From contig NZ_JQMM01000001.1 of assembly GCF_000744735.1 (NCBI RefSeq), positions 248,001 through 312,000 on the forward strand: a stretch of 64,000 bases of DNA, written 5' to 3'. The stretch is from Porticoccus hydrocarbonoclasticus MCTG13d (GTDB lineage Bacteria > Pseudomonadota > Gammaproteobacteria > Pseudomonadales > Porticoccaceae). Positions 10,238 to 18,431 of this stretch are shown one piece after another. Numbering within the stretch: the stretch's first letter is position 1; every line of letters begins with the position of its first letter. The notes under the pieces are model-generated. The model did no database searches. It worked only from the letters and a program-made list of their open reading frames with translations, and was not told the DNA's origin. Position numbers and translations under genes: made by a program.

Positions 10238-10447
10238 ATGTCTACAGTTACCGGCACCGTAAAATGGTTTAACGAATCAAAAGGTTTTGGATTTATCGAA
10301 CGTGAATCCGGCCCCGATGTTTTTGCTCATTTCAGCGCCATTTCAAGTTCAGGCTTCAAAACCCTGATCGAAGGCCAGAAAGTGGAGTTTACTGTCACCC
10401 AGGGACAGAAAGGTCCCCAGGCTGAAAACATCGTAGTCGTCTCTTAA
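10238..10447 (+). CDS. Cold-shock domain protein (CspA family)
   Basis: 69 residues, a single OB-fold cold-shock domain. RNP-1 (KGFGFIERE) and RNP-2 (VFAHFSAI) are intact, following the canonical start [14 protein letters not shown]. It binds single-stranded RNA and DNA and acts as an RNA chaperone and antiterminator in the cytoplasm. A 249-bp leader and a series of three hairpins downstream, the last a strong terminator, suggest a monocistronic transcript under post-transcriptional control. Which paralogue (cspA, cspD, capB) cannot be decided. Confidence 0.96.
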   Translation: MSTVTGTVKWFNESKGFGFIERESGPDVFAHFSAISSSGFKTLIEGQKVEFTVTQGQKGPQAENIVVVS

Positions 10448-10470
10448 TACAGAGACTCAGAGACTACCTG

Positions 10471-10511
10471 CTGACAACTGATAGTTGTCAGCCCGCTTCT
10501 TCCTGAAGAAG
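10471..10511 (+). repeat. Two tandem perfect hairpins in the csp 3' untranslated region
   Basis: CTGACAACT (10471-10479) pairs with AGTTGTCAG (10483-10491) around a 3-base loop. CTTCTTC (10496-10502) pairs with GAAGAAG (10505-10511) around a 2-base centre. Both precede the intrinsic terminator and have no T-tract of their own, so they are not terminators; they could stabilise the csp mRNA 3' end. Confidence 0.6.
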
Positions 10512-10520
10512 TGGACAGAA

Positions 10521-10551
10521 AAAGGGCAAGGTTTATACCTTGCCCTTTTTT
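10521..10551 (+). terminator. Rho-independent terminator of the csp gene
   Basis: Perfect 12-bp stem AAAGGGCAAGGT / ACCTTGCCCTTT (10521-10532 with 10537-10548), four-base loop TTAT, and a run of six T ending at 10551. Confidence 0.92.
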
Positions 10552-10606
10552 ATTAACGCTTTATCCTGAATATTGCGAGGGTAAAGCTACGACAAGGAGA
10601 TAAAAA

Positions 10607-10939
10607 ATGACAACCAAACTGAATTTTGAGGGCGTAACTCGCGTCAACTGGAAAGATGTTGATGCTGTCGAAGTCTGTCCCGGTATCTTTGAGCGGAAGC
10701 TCTGGGCCGGAGAAAACGGTAGCTGGGCAGCAGTTTATGAATTTCAGCCAGGTGCCAAATTTCCCGACATCGACAAGCATGAGAAAGGGCCTGAGCAAAT
10801 CTATGTTATATCCGGTGTATTTGGTGGCGGCAAAGAAGACTACCGGGAGGGTGATTTTGTTCATCAGCCGAAGAATTCTTCTCACATTCCGCAATCGGAA
10901 ACCGGCTGTACGCTACTGGTAATCTACCCTGAAGGTTGA
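10607..10939 (+). CDS. Cupin-domain protein (ChrR-like single cupin)
   Basis: 110 residues, a single small beta barrel. The cupin motif 1 region is KFPDIDKHEKGPEQIYVISGVF and motif 2 is EGDFVHQPKNSSHIPQSETGC; His and Glu residues at the metal-ligand positions (HEKGPEQ, SSHIP) suggest a bound metal. Related domains occur in anti-sigma factor ChrR and in small stand-alone cupins of unknown function. AAGGAG precedes the ATG. It lies just after the csp terminator and is followed by a 182-bp gap, so it is probably transcribed alone. No substrate can be assigned. Confidence 0.75.
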   Translation: MTTKLNFEGVTRVNWKDVDAVEVCPGIFERKLWAGENGSWAAVYEFQPGAKFPDIDKHEKGPEQIYVISGVFGGGKEDYREGDFVHQPKNSSHIPQSETGCTLLVIYPEG

Positions 10940-11121
10940 CCAGCCTCTTCACCGGGTTTATGGCAGTTGAGTAGAGCTGGAAGTAAAACTGCCGAACACC
11001 CTTCAGCCTATTACAGGGGCGGGATAAACGATGCATTTTACGCATTATCACCGCACCTGTTTTCGCGGTGGACGATCCATAATGTAACCGACATTATCAA
11101 CCAACGCATACTGGAGCCCCT

Positions 11122-11775
11122 ATGTCGCTGCTGCGCGTCCGCTACCAGACCATAGAGTTTGGTGAACTGGATATTCACATCCGAACCCTGCGCAGCAATC
11201 TGGAATACAGCGATCCGGACGGAGACGCTGAAGCGCTGGGCATCTCTTCAGCCAGCTGGCCACTTTTCGGTGTCGTCTGGGATTCGGCCAAAGCATTGGC
11301 GCACCACATGCTCCGTATGGATACGGACAGCAAACACATCCTTGAAGTAGGCTGTGGCATTGGCCTGGCAAGCCTGGTGCTCAACCATGGTGGCGCAGAC
11401 ATCACTGCCACGGACTACCATCCCCGGGCAGGGGAATTTCTCAATATCAATGTCCAGCTCAACCAGGGGCAACCCATTCCTTTTGTCCGAACGGGCTGGG
11501 CCGATGAGGATCTGCTACTGGGTAAATTCGACATGATTATCGGCAGTGATGTGTTGTACGAGCGTGAACACGTCGACCTGCTGGCAGCCTTTATCGATAA
11601 ACACGCACGGCCCACCTGCGAAGTGATCATCGTAGATCCGGGCAGAGGCCACCACGCGCCATTCAGTAAAAAAATGATTGAGCTTGGCTACACTTCCAGC
11701 CAGCAGAAAATAGCCAACACCGACTACTTGCCAGAGACCTTCTCCTGTCAGGTGCTTCACTATTACCGGCAATGA
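11122..11775 (+). CDS. Class I SAM-dependent methyltransferase (lysine/Nnt1-type family 16)
   Basis: 217 residues. Motif I HILEVGCGIGLASLVL binds S-adenosylmethionine; the acidic motif II is DITATDYHP; a post-motif DMIIGSDVLYE corresponds to the D/N-x-x-Y region of the methyltransferase-16 group, whose members methylate lysines in proteins (for example ETFB-KMT). The N-terminal segment LGISSASWPLFGVVWDSAKALAHHM resembles the W-P-x-x motif of that group. The target here is unknown. It converges with the DUF1348 gene at the end of the cyanate operon, 24 bp apart. Confidence 0.8.
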   Translation: MSLLRVRYQTIEFGELDIHIRTLRSNLEYSDPDGDAEALGISSASWPLFGVVWDSAKALAHHMLRMDTDSKHILEVGCGIGLASLVLNHGGADITATDYHPRAGEFLNINVQLNQGQPIPFVRTGWADEDLLLGKFDMIIGSDVLYEREHVDLLAAFIDKHARPTCEVIIVDPGRGHHAPFSKKMIELGYTSSQQKIANTDYLPETFSCQVLHYYRQ

Positions 11776-11799
11776 CTCCACTCCCGACTGAACCCTCAA

Positions 11800-12273
11800 T
11801 CAGAGCCCCAGAGCCGAGAGACCGGGGTAATCCATTGGCCGAGCTCCCGGCGACCAGTTAAATTTTCTTTCAGCTTCAGTGATGGGTATATCGTTGATAC
11901 TGGCATAACGGATTTTCATCAGGCCATTTTTGGCAAACTGCCAGTTTTCATTACCGTATGAGCGAAACCAGTTACCCTCCCTATCGCGCCATTCATAGGC
12001 AAATCGTACCGCGATTCTGTCATCACTAAAGGTCCATATTTCCTTGATCAACCGGTAGTCCAGCTCGCGTAACCACTTGTTTTCCAGAAATGTAACAATC
12101 TCACCGCGACCAGAGAGAAACACGGACCGATTGCGCCAGCGGGAATCCTCCGTATAAGCCAGCGACACCAATGCTGGGTCTTTGGTATTCCACGCATCCT
12201 CGGCCCTGCGCACCTTGAGCACGGCGTCCTCAAATGTAAACGGGGGCAACGGTGGCCTCAGTGGTTCATTCAT
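11800..12273 (-). CDS. NTF2-like protein, DUF1348 family, last gene of the cyanate operon
   Basis: 157 residues. The whole protein fits the DUF1348 branch of the NTF2/SnoaL fold: an N-terminal helix [26 protein letters not shown], then the repeated strands [27 protein letters not shown] and [11 protein letters not shown]. Such proteins are small cone-shaped domains with a pocket, often of unknown catalysis. The frame opens 18 codons earlier, but the ATG at 12273 has GAGGAG in front and starts at the usual place. It lies 58 bp downstream of cynS on the same strand, so co-transcription is likely; a link to cyanate metabolism is inferred from position only. Confidence 0.8.
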   Translation of the reverse strand: MNEPLRPPLPPFTFEDAVLKVRRAEDAWNTKDPALVSLAYTEDSRWRNRSVFLSGRGEIVTFLENKWLRELDYRLIKEIWTFSDDRIAVRFAYEWRDREGNWFRSYGNENWQFAKNGLMKIRYASINDIPITEAERKFNWSPGARPMDYPGLSALGL

Positions 12274-12331
12274 GGCTTTCTCCTCGCAGCAACCAAAGTT
12301 GGCATCAGTCCCCGCACAATCCGGCAAGACA

Positions 12332-12772
12332 TTACCAACTCTTGTAGGGTAGAAACTTGCCGTTCAGGGTCAGCAATACCCGGTCGCCCTTGGGGTCCTC
12401 AATCTTGTCGACTTCCATGGAAAAATCGATGGCGCTCATGATCCCGTCACCAAATTTTTCCTGAATAACCTCTTTCAGAGTATCCCCGTAGACCCCAACC
12501 ACCTCATAAAGCCGGTAGATCAACGGGTCTGTCGGCACCGACTTGTCCCAGTTTTTTGTTGGATAGCTCGCCAGTGCAGTGGCAACTTCCGGACCCAGAC
12601 CCAGGTAGTCGGCAATCGCTTTCGCCTTTTCCGGTGGGGCACTGTTCATGCCGAGACAGGCGGAGGTCAGCCACACCGTCGACATACCCAGATCATCGGC
12701 CATGGTCTCCCAGCTCAAACCCTTGGCCAGCTTGATACTGATAATGGTTTCAGTCATGGATACTTTGTTCAT
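12332..12772 (-). CDS. cynS: Cyanate hydratase (cyanase)
   Basis: 146 residues. It catalyses bicarbonate-dependent breakdown of cyanate to ammonia and CO2. The catalytic triad Arg87, Glu90 and Ser113 is present in [11 protein letters not shown] and [10 protein letters not shown], with the same spacing as Arg96, Glu99 and Ser122 of the E. coli enzyme; the C-terminal [13 protein letters not shown] is the decamer-forming signature. The N-terminal half is the usual helix-turn-helix-like fold. AAGGAG precedes the ATG by the right distance. It follows the ABC ATPase gene by 20 bp, so uptake and breakdown are encoded together. Confidence 0.97.
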   Translation of the reverse strand: MNKVSMTETIISIKLAKGLSWETMADDLGMSTVWLTSACLGMNSAPPEKAKAIADYLGLGPEVATALASYPTKNWDKSVPTDPLIYRLYEVVGVYGDTLKEVIQEKFGDGIMSAIDFSMEVDKIEDPKGDRVLLTLNGKFLPYKSW

Positions 12773-12792
12773 GGAAACTCCTTAACTTTTCA

Positions 12793-13680
12793 TTAGATAG
12801 CAGCCTTCAGGCCTGCCGACTGTTCACTTTGTGGATGAATTTCAACAGAGGGGTCTATTTCCTGCGTGGCCCCGCCAACCTGCCCTGCAGAGCCCGACAA
12901 TTGCCCGGAACGTTTCACCAGGAAATTCACCAGGTAATTGCGAATCTTGTAGTAGGCAGGATCCTCAATAATATTCGCGCGGTTGCGCGGGCGGGGTATA
13001 TTGATCTTGACGGATTCGGCCACTCTGGCGTGGGGACCATTGGTCATCAACAGCACCCTGTCTGCCAGGAGTATGGCCTCGTCGACGTCGTGGGTAATCA
13101 TGAAAACGGTCTGCTGGGTTTCACTCCATATTTTCAGCAGTTCATCCTGAATGACCCCCCGGGTCAACGCATCAAGCGCACCAAATGGCTCATCGAGCAG
13201 TAACAGCTTGGGACTAGTGGCAAAGGCGCGGGCAATACTGACACGCTGACACATGCCGCCGGACAATTCGGATGGCTTGCGATGAAGCGCCCCGGATAAC
13301 CCGACCATTTCCAGGAAGTGACTGCTGTGGGCGTCCACTTTGGCTTTATTCCACTTCGGCCACCTCGCCTTGACCCCAAAACTGACATTCTGAAGAGCCG
13401 TTAGCCAGGGCAATAAGCTGTAATTCTGAAAGACCACACCGCGATCAAGGCTCGGTCCGGAAGCCTCCTTGTTGTCCATGATCATGGTGCCCGTGGTGGG
13501 GGTCTCCAGTCCCGCCATCACATTTAAAATGGTGGACTTTCCACAGCCTGAGTGACCGATAATGCAAACAAACTCCCCTTTGTCGATGCCGATGTTGGCA
13601 CCTTCAAACACCACCAGATCCTGCTCTTTTGAAGGATAGACTTTGGAAAGCCCTTCGATACTGACGAAATGTCGACTCAT
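12793..13680 (-). CDS. cynD: ABC transporter ATPase, nitrate/cyanate type (NrtD/CynD)
   Basis: 295 residues. Walker A GHSGCGKST, Q-loop FQNYSLLPW, signature LSGGMCQRVSIARA, Walker B LLLLDEPFGALDALT and switch His in MITHDVDEA are all intact. The signature has Cys where Arg or Lys is usual (LSGGMRQRV). The NrtD/CmpD/TauB group energises import of nitrate, bicarbonate, cyanate or sulfonates. Substrate specificity for cyanate is inferred from the adjoining cynS. It starts 3 bp after the permease stop. A 40-residue tail after the nucleotide-binding domain is Gly/Ser-rich and unlikely to be catalytic. Confidence 0.92.
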   Translation of the reverse strand: MSRHFVSIEGLSKVYPSKEQDLVVFEGANIGIDKGEFVCIIGHSGCGKSTILNVMAGLETPTTGTMIMDNKEASGPSLDRGVVFQNYSLLPWLTALQNVSFGVKARWPKWNKAKVDAHSSHFLEMVGLSGALHRKPSELSGGMCQRVSIARAFATSPKLLLLDEPFGALDALTRGVIQDELLKIWSETQQTVFMITHDVDEAILLADRVLLMTNGPHARVAESVKINIPRPRNRANIIEDPAYYKIRNYLVNFLVKRSGQLSGSAGQVGGATQEIDPSVEIHPQSEQSAGLKAAI

Positions 13681-13683
13681 GGG

Positions 13684-14511
13684 CTAATCCTCGTATTGCA
13701 CCAGTTTCGTCACAGCTGCCAGGGTCATATCCAGCAACATACCGACGATACCAATCATCAAAATGGAAAAAATAACGCTGTTCAGATCCAGATTATTCCA
13801 CTCGTTCCAGACGTAATAGCCGATACCGGTTCCACCCACCAACATTTCGGCAGCGACAATCACCAGCCAGGCGATACCAATGGAAATGCGCATTCCGGTG
13901 AGAATGGTGGGCGCTGCCGCCGGTAGAATCACCAGAAAGGCCGTTTTCAATGGGCTCAGCTCATGGGTACGGGCCACCTTGATCCAGTCGGTGCGGACAT
14001 TGGCCACGCCAAAGGCGGTATTGATCAACATGGGCCAGATGGAACAGATAAAGATCACAAAAATGGCTGATCCCTCCGAGTCCCTGATGATGAATAGAGC
14101 CAGAGGCATCCAGGCCAGTGGCGAGATGGGACGCAGTACCTGGATAAAAGGATTGAGTGCCTTGTGCATCAGAGGCGACATGCCAATAACAAAACCGAGA
14201 GGTATTGCGATCAACGCCGCCGCCAGATAGCCAGTCAGCACCCGATAGAGGGAATAGGCCAACTGGATACCGATACCTTTGTCATTGGGACCGGCATCGT
14301 AGAAGGGGTCGCGCAGCTCATTCCAGGCATGGCTGAACACCTGGGACGGGGGTGGAACGCGGGCCTCCTGATCTGCTCCGCCCATCATCCGTTCATATTC
14401 CGACAACCCCGTACTGGCCGCAGGGGCCTGATTCATCGCCTCCCAGATGCCGAGCCCAACCAGTAACAGCAACAGCGAGAGCAGGGTTGCCTTAATATTC
14501 AGTGACGCCAT
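13684..14511 (-). CDS. cynB: ABC transporter permease, nitrate/cyanate type (NrtB/CynB)
   Basis: 275 residues. One membrane segment at residues 6-24, then a periplasmic stretch and the BPD-transp-1 domain from about residue 85, with the EAA-like coupling loop near WIKVARTHELSPLKTAFLVILPAAAPTILTGMRISIGIAW. This is the NrtB/SsuC architecture. The ATG at 14511 lies one base after the TGA of the upstream substrate-binding gene; the longer frame to 14700 is antisense-free but overlaps that gene and lacks a sensible N-terminus. It forms the importer with the neighbouring ATPase and binding protein. Confidence 0.92.
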   Translation of the reverse strand: MASLNIKATLLSLLLLLVGLGIWEAMNQAPAASTGLSEYERMMGGADQEARVPPPSQVFSHAWNELRDPFYDAGPNDKGIGIQLAYSLYRVLTGYLAAALIAIPLGFVIGMSPLMHKALNPFIQVLRPISPLAWMPLALFIIRDSEGSAIFVIFICSIWPMLINTAFGVANVRTDWIKVARTHELSPLKTAFLVILPAAAPTILTGMRISIGIAWLVIVAAEMLVGGTGIGYYVWNEWNNLDLNSVIFSILMIGIVGMLLDMTLAAVTKLVQYED

Positions 14512-14512
14512 G

Positions 14513-15979
14513 TCATACCCTCTTGATGGCAAAGCTGTTGATGTATTCCTCGGGCTCGTTGTAATCAAACGTCTTGCCCATAATGATGTGTTTCTTGTAG
14601 GTGGTCGCCGGTGGTGTATAACCCAGCTCCTCCATGACCTTACCGGTTTCCGATGCCACGTAGACCTGCTCGGCGATCTTCTTGTAATCCACATCACCAC
14701 TGATATAACCCCAGCGTTTCATCTGGGTGAGAATCCATACCGCCATGGAGTGCCAGGGGAAGGGATCAAAATCAATGCGGTCGGGAACGTCGTAAATCTT
14801 CTCCTCCAACCCATCCACATAGCGACCCGTCAGAACCTGCCTGACCACCACCTCCGGCTGATTGAGATAGTTTTTCGGCGAGATGGCCCGGGCGATTTCT
14901 TCACGGTTTTCTGCTTTGGCAGAAAAATGGGTGGCATCCACAATGGCCCTGAACAGAGCTGCGTAGGTATTGGGCATCTCCGTGGCGAACTTCTGGCTAC
15001 AGGCAAAGGCACAGCAGGGGTGGCCCTCCCAGATATCCTTGGTGAGAATATGCAGAAAACCGATCTTTTCGAAAACAGCACGCTGGTTGAATGGATCCGG
15101 CGACAGGTAACCATCCAGGTTGCCGGCCCGGAGGTTGGCCACCATTTCCGGCGGCGGCACGACCCGGATCTGAATATCCTGATCCGGATCCAGCCCATGC
15201 TCCGCCACGTAATAGCGCAGCAGGAAGTTGTGCATGGAGTAATCAAAGGGCACCCCAAATTTGAAGCCCTTCCACTGTTTCGGGTCGCGCTTATCCTTGT
15301 GCTTGTTGTGGAGCACGATGGCCTGACCGTTGATGTTTTCCACGGCCGGCATGATGTAAGGGGTCGCGGTTGATCCCGCCCCCATGGACATGGCCAGCGG
15401 CATAGGAGTCAGCATGTGAGAGGCATCGTATTCCCCATTCAGGGACATATCCCTGGCCACCGCCCAACCGGCTGTCTTGATCACGTCCACGTCGAGGCCA
15501 TACTTTGCATAGAAACCCATTGGCTGCGCCATGATGATCGGCGTGGCACAGGTAATCGGCACAAAACCCACCTTCAGCTTGGTTTTCTCCAGTGGACCCA
15601 TCGACTCCTTCACCGCCGCTTTCACTTTTTCCAGCGGGATCATGCTGCCGAGTACCGTGGCCAGGGTACCGCCGCCCATCAACCGGATAAAATTTCGACG
15701 ACTGGTATCGTTGTGTCCAAAAACACCGCGCACAATCGCACTTTCCACTGCCCGGTCGAGCAAATCTTCAGAACTGTTGAAGGACACCCCCCCTGCTTCT
15801 GACGATTGTCTGTGGCCTTCGCCCTGTTCAGCCTGTTGCTCCAACAAGACCAGGCGCTGGTCGTCGGTAAGACCACCGGGATTGACAGACTCAGCCTGAC
15901 ATAACCTGCAGGAACAATCATTGGTGTGCGTGAGGCTGGTATCGGCATCAAACGGGTTACCTAAACTTTTCGTCGCCAT
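14513..15979 (-). CDS. cynA: ABC transporter substrate-binding protein, CmpA/NrtA type, with long N-extension and internal Tat signal
   Basis: 488 residues. The solute-binding domain starts near residue 133 (KLKVGFVPITCATPIIMAQPMGFY) and follows the CmpA/NrtA pattern to the end. Before it lies a twin-arginine motif SRRNFIR at residues 93-99 with a hydrophobic stretch after it, so export by Tat is likely. The 92 residues in front of the Tat motif are polar, with a CxCxxC cluster at Cys22, Cys24 and Cys27. Such an extended n-region is seen in some proteobacterial NrtA-like proteins, but its role is unclear. GAGGAA precedes the ATG at 15979. First gene of the cyanate operon, behind a sigma-54 promoter. 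Cyanate specificity is inferred from cynS. Confidence 0.9.
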   Translation of the reverse strand: MATKSLGNPFDADTSLTHTNDCSCRLCQAESVNPGGLTDDQRLVLLEQQAEQGEGHRQSSEAGGVSFNSSEDLLDRAVESAIVRGVFGHNDTSRRNFIRLMGGGTLATVLGSMIPLEKVKAAVKESMGPLEKTKLKVGFVPITCATPIIMAQPMGFYAKYGLDVDVIKTAGWAVARDMSLNGEYDASHMLTPMPLAMSMGAGSTATPYIMPAVENINGQAIVLHNKHKDKRDPKQWKGFKFGVPFDYSMHNFLLRYYVAEHGLDPDQDIQIRVVPPPEMVANLRAGNLDGYLSPDPFNQRAVFEKIGFLHILTKDIWEGHPCCAFACSQKFATEMPNTYAALFRAIVDATHFSAKAENREEIARAISPKNYLNQPEVVVRQVLTGRYVDGLEEKIYDVPDRIDFDPFPWHSMAVWILTQMKRWGYISGDVDYKKIAEQVYVASETGKVMEELGYTPPATTYKKHIIMGKTFDYNEPEEYINSFAIKRV

Positions 15980-16125
15980 GATGTATTTCCTCTTCGTTTT
16001 GTAGCTAACGCTGTGGCTGCGCACTGTGCTGGTGCGCTGAACCCTGAGAACCGCTCGTGGACGGGCAGCGGTGTACCATCAAATCTTGCTTGTTTGTATT
16101 GATAGCAACTGCTGCCCTACTACGT

Positions 16126-16141
16126 CGCAACTTTGGTGCCA
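16126..16141 (-). promoter_or_regulatory. Sigma-54 (-24/-12) promoter of the cyanate operon
   Basis: On the minus strand the bases read TGGCACCAAAGTTGCG. This matches the RpoN consensus TGGCAC-N5-TTGC in both boxes, with exactly 10 bp between the -24 GG and -12 GC. Transcription would begin near 16115, leaving a leader of about 135 bases before cynA. Confidence 0.8.
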
Positions 16142-16211
16142 ACCGTGCTGAAGACTGTCAATTGTCTGATTTAAAAAGAAAAACAACTGACAACAAGCTG
16201 TTATACCAACC

Positions 16212-16262
16212 ACGAAAAGTCGTAGTTCACGAAAAGTCGTAGACAAAAAAACGATTTTTCGT
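16212..16262. promoter_or_regulatory. Three ACGA-N4-TCGT palindromes, candidate activator (enhancer) sites
   Basis: ACGAAAAGTCGT occurs at 16212-16223 and 16229-16240 inside an exact 15-bp direct repeat (CACGAAAAGTCGTAG, 16211-16225 and 16228-16242, period 17). ACGATTTTTCGT follows at 16251-16262. The set lies about 70-120 bp upstream of the cyn sigma-54 promoter and just in front of the activator gene, so one cluster could serve activation of cyn and autoregulation. Confidence 0.65.
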
Positions 16263-16324
16263 CGTTATTGGCCCGAAATTTGTTAGCTGTATTGATACCC
16301 CCCCAGGACCTAACGGTAGGGCCT

Positions 16325-18202
16325 ATGCAGGACGAACGTTTTTTCTATTACTCCGCCACCGCACAACTGGTGATCGACCCGATTGAGGACCGGGTTCTGT
16401 TCGTCAACCAGGAGGCCTGCCGACTCTTGCACAGGGATGTTATTGAGATTCAGTCCGGCCGGGCCAGTCAGCTCTTCGCGCCCAACCTGCCAGCGCTGAT
16501 CCTGTTCACCCAGGAACTGATCGAAAAAGGGCGGGGCTGGTGTGACCACCTCCTGGTGCAATCGGCCATCGGGGAAACCCGTCTGGAGGTCAATGGCCGC
16601 TGTTCTGATTCCGGCGGCCAACCTCAGCTCTTCCTCGGTTTGCAAAGGGCCGATGACCTGGAACTGTTGCGTGAGCGCTCCAGTGCCGAGCGACACTACC
16701 TGTCGGGTATCGGCCACTGGAACAGGGTATCCCAGGTGTTCCAGGAGTTTGAGCGAGAAAACCAGCTGCTACTGGATGCAGCCGGTGACGGGATCTACGG
16801 GGTTGAAGCCAATGGTATTACCACGTTCGTCAATCCTGCGGCGGAGCGGATTCTCGGCTACCGGGCAGAGGAATTGGCCGGCAGGAATATGCACAACATG
16901 GTGCACCACTCCCACGCGGATCACTCGCATTTCAATATGCAGGAATGTCCCATCTTTGAAGCGTTCCGGGACGGCACGGTTCACCGGGTAGAGGACGACA
17001 CGTTCTGGACGAAGTCCGGCAAACCCATCGACGTGGAATACACCAGCACACCGGTCAGGGACAACGGCTTTATTGTCGGCGCGGTGGTGATTTTTCGCGA
17101 TATATCCCAGAAAAAAACCGACCGCAAACGGCTCCTGGAAGCACTGGCAGAAGTCGAAAAACTGAAAAACCAACTGGAACTGGAAAACGCCTATTTACAG
17201 GAAGAAATCAACTCTGAATTCAATCACCACCAGATCATTGGTAAAAGTGGTGCCGTGCAGCATATCCTGCAGAAAATTGAACTGGTGGCGCCGACAGATT
17301 CTACTGTGCTTATCAGTGGTGAGTCCGGCACCGGAAAGGAACTGATTGCCAGGGCAATCCACGAAATGAGCCACCGTTCCAATCGCTCACTGATCCGGGT
17401 CAACTGCGCAGCCATTCCAGCGGACCTGTTCGAAAGCGAATTTTTCGGTCACACCAGGGGCGCTTTCACCGGCGCCACCAACGATCGACCCGGCCGGTTT
17501 GAGCTGGCTAACGGCGGCACACTATTCCTCGACGAGGTCGGCGAAATACCCCTGCACCTCCAGGGCAAGCTGCTGCGGGTTTTACAGGAGCAGCAGTTTG
17601 AGCGCGTTGGCGAATCGAAAACCCGTCGTGTAGATGTTCGTATCATCACCGCCACCAACCGCAATCTCAAGGAACAGGTGCAGCGGGGCCAGTTTCGTGA
17701 AGACCTTTATTTCCGACTCAATGTTTTCCCGATTGAATCGGTACCACTGCGCGAGAGGAGAGAGGATATCCCTCTGCTGACCCAACATTTTTTGAAAAAA
17801 AGCTGCACCAGAACCAACAAGCAGGGCCTGAAAATTTCACTCAGTGAGCTGGAAAAACTAAAGGACTACCACTGGCCGGGAAATATCCGCGAACTGGAAA
17901 ACGTAATTGAACGCCAGGTCATACTCGCCCAGGGACCGACATTGAGATTCAGTGATCTGTTGACCAGAGATCAACAAAACGTTGCCCGGGTTGAACCGGA
18001 CAGTAGTGTTCTGACCGCTTCCGACCTTAAACAACAGGAACGCCGCAATCTGCTAATGGCGCTGGAAAAATGCCATGGCAAGGTCTTTGGCCATGACGGG
18101 GCGGCCCAGCTATTGGATATCAAACCCACCACACTGGCATCGAGGATCAAGAAATATCAAATTGACACCAGGCTTTTTAAACAGGGTTCCACCAAACATT
18201 AA
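16325..18202 (+). CDS. Sigma-54-dependent activator with two PAS domains (PAS-PAS-AAA+-Fis), probable cyanate regulator
   Basis: 625 residues. An N-terminal PAS-like domain (about 1-110) is followed by a second PAS domain (about 150-265) carrying the His/Cys-rich segment [19 protein letters not shown], then a short coiled coil and the AAA+ domain. Walker A is GESGTGKE (about residue 332), the sigma-54 contact loop GAFTGAT (about 378) and Walker [14 protein letters not shown] Fis-type helix-turn-helix closes the protein ([19 protein letters not shown]). There is no receiver domain, so the signal is sensed directly. The frame opens at a TTG (16268), but the ATG at 16325 follows a GGTAGGG box and excludes the enhancer sites. 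It diverges from the cyanate operon, which has a sigma-54 promoter, so it is the likely activator of that operon (inference). Confidence 0.9.
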   Translation: MQDERFFYYSATAQLVIDPIEDRVLFVNQEACRLLHRDVIEIQSGRASQLFAPNLPALILFTQELIEKGRGWCDHLLVQSAIGETRLEVNGRCSDSGGQPQLFLGLQRADDLELLRERSSAERHYLSGIGHWNRVSQVFQEFERENQLLLDAAGDGIYGVEANGITTFVNPAAERILGYRAEELAGRNMHNMVHHSHADHSHFNMQECPIFEAFRDGTVHRVEDDTFWTKSGKPIDVEYTSTPVRDNGFIVGAVVIFRDISQKKTDRKRLLEALAEVEKLKNQLELENAYLQEEINSEFNHHQIIGKSGAVQHILQKIELVAPTDSTVLISGESGTGKELIARAIHEMSHRSNRSLIRVNCAAIPADLFESEFFGHTRGAFTGATNDRPGRFELANGGTLFLDEVGEIPLHLQGKLLRVLQEQQFERVGESKTRRVDVRIITATNRNLKEQVQRGQFREDLYFRLNVFPIESVPLRERREDIPLLTQHFLKKSCTRTNKQGLKISLSELEKLKDYHWPGNIRELENVIERQVILAQGPTLRFSDLLTRDQQNVARVEPDSSVLTASDLKQQERRNLLMALEKCHGKVFGHDGAAQLLDIKPTTLASRIKKYQIDTRLFKQGSTKH

Positions 18203-18431
18203 CACCGATTTAACAGGCCTACCCCCACAGGGTCCATGCTTTTAAAACTCCTTTTCCGGGAACCACCCCTGCATTGTGCACTGACGGGTTATACGAAAGA
18301 CATGGCCCAGAGATTCCTACCCCACCAGCGCTAAAGAAATATGCTCTGCACTCGCTTGAACAGCACAGCAAAATCAATAACCATAGGAGCGCCTGATATC
18401 CACAAACAGGGCAATGAGAGAAGGAACCACA

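Larger units (their letters stand above)
15980..16324. promoter_or_regulatory. Divergent control region between the cyanate operon and its sigma-54 activator
   Basis: 345 bp with no supported gene. From left to right it holds the cynA leader (about 135 bases), a sigma-54 promoter on the minus strand (16126-16141), and three ACGA-N4-TCGT sites (16212-16262) placed 70-120 bp upstream of that promoter and just before the activator gene. The layout is that of a classic enhancer-dependent promoter with the activator encoded divergently. Confidence 0.7.

Noticed and set aside
14447-15373. A 308-codon plus-strand frame inside the cyn genes
   Set aside because: It is antisense to two well-supported genes (binding protein and permease), has no recognisable domain and a composition expected of a shadow frame.
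16057-16242. A 61-codon plus-strand frame between cynA and the activator
   Set aside because: It runs over the sigma-54 promoter and two of the three palindromic sites, and its protein resembles nothing.
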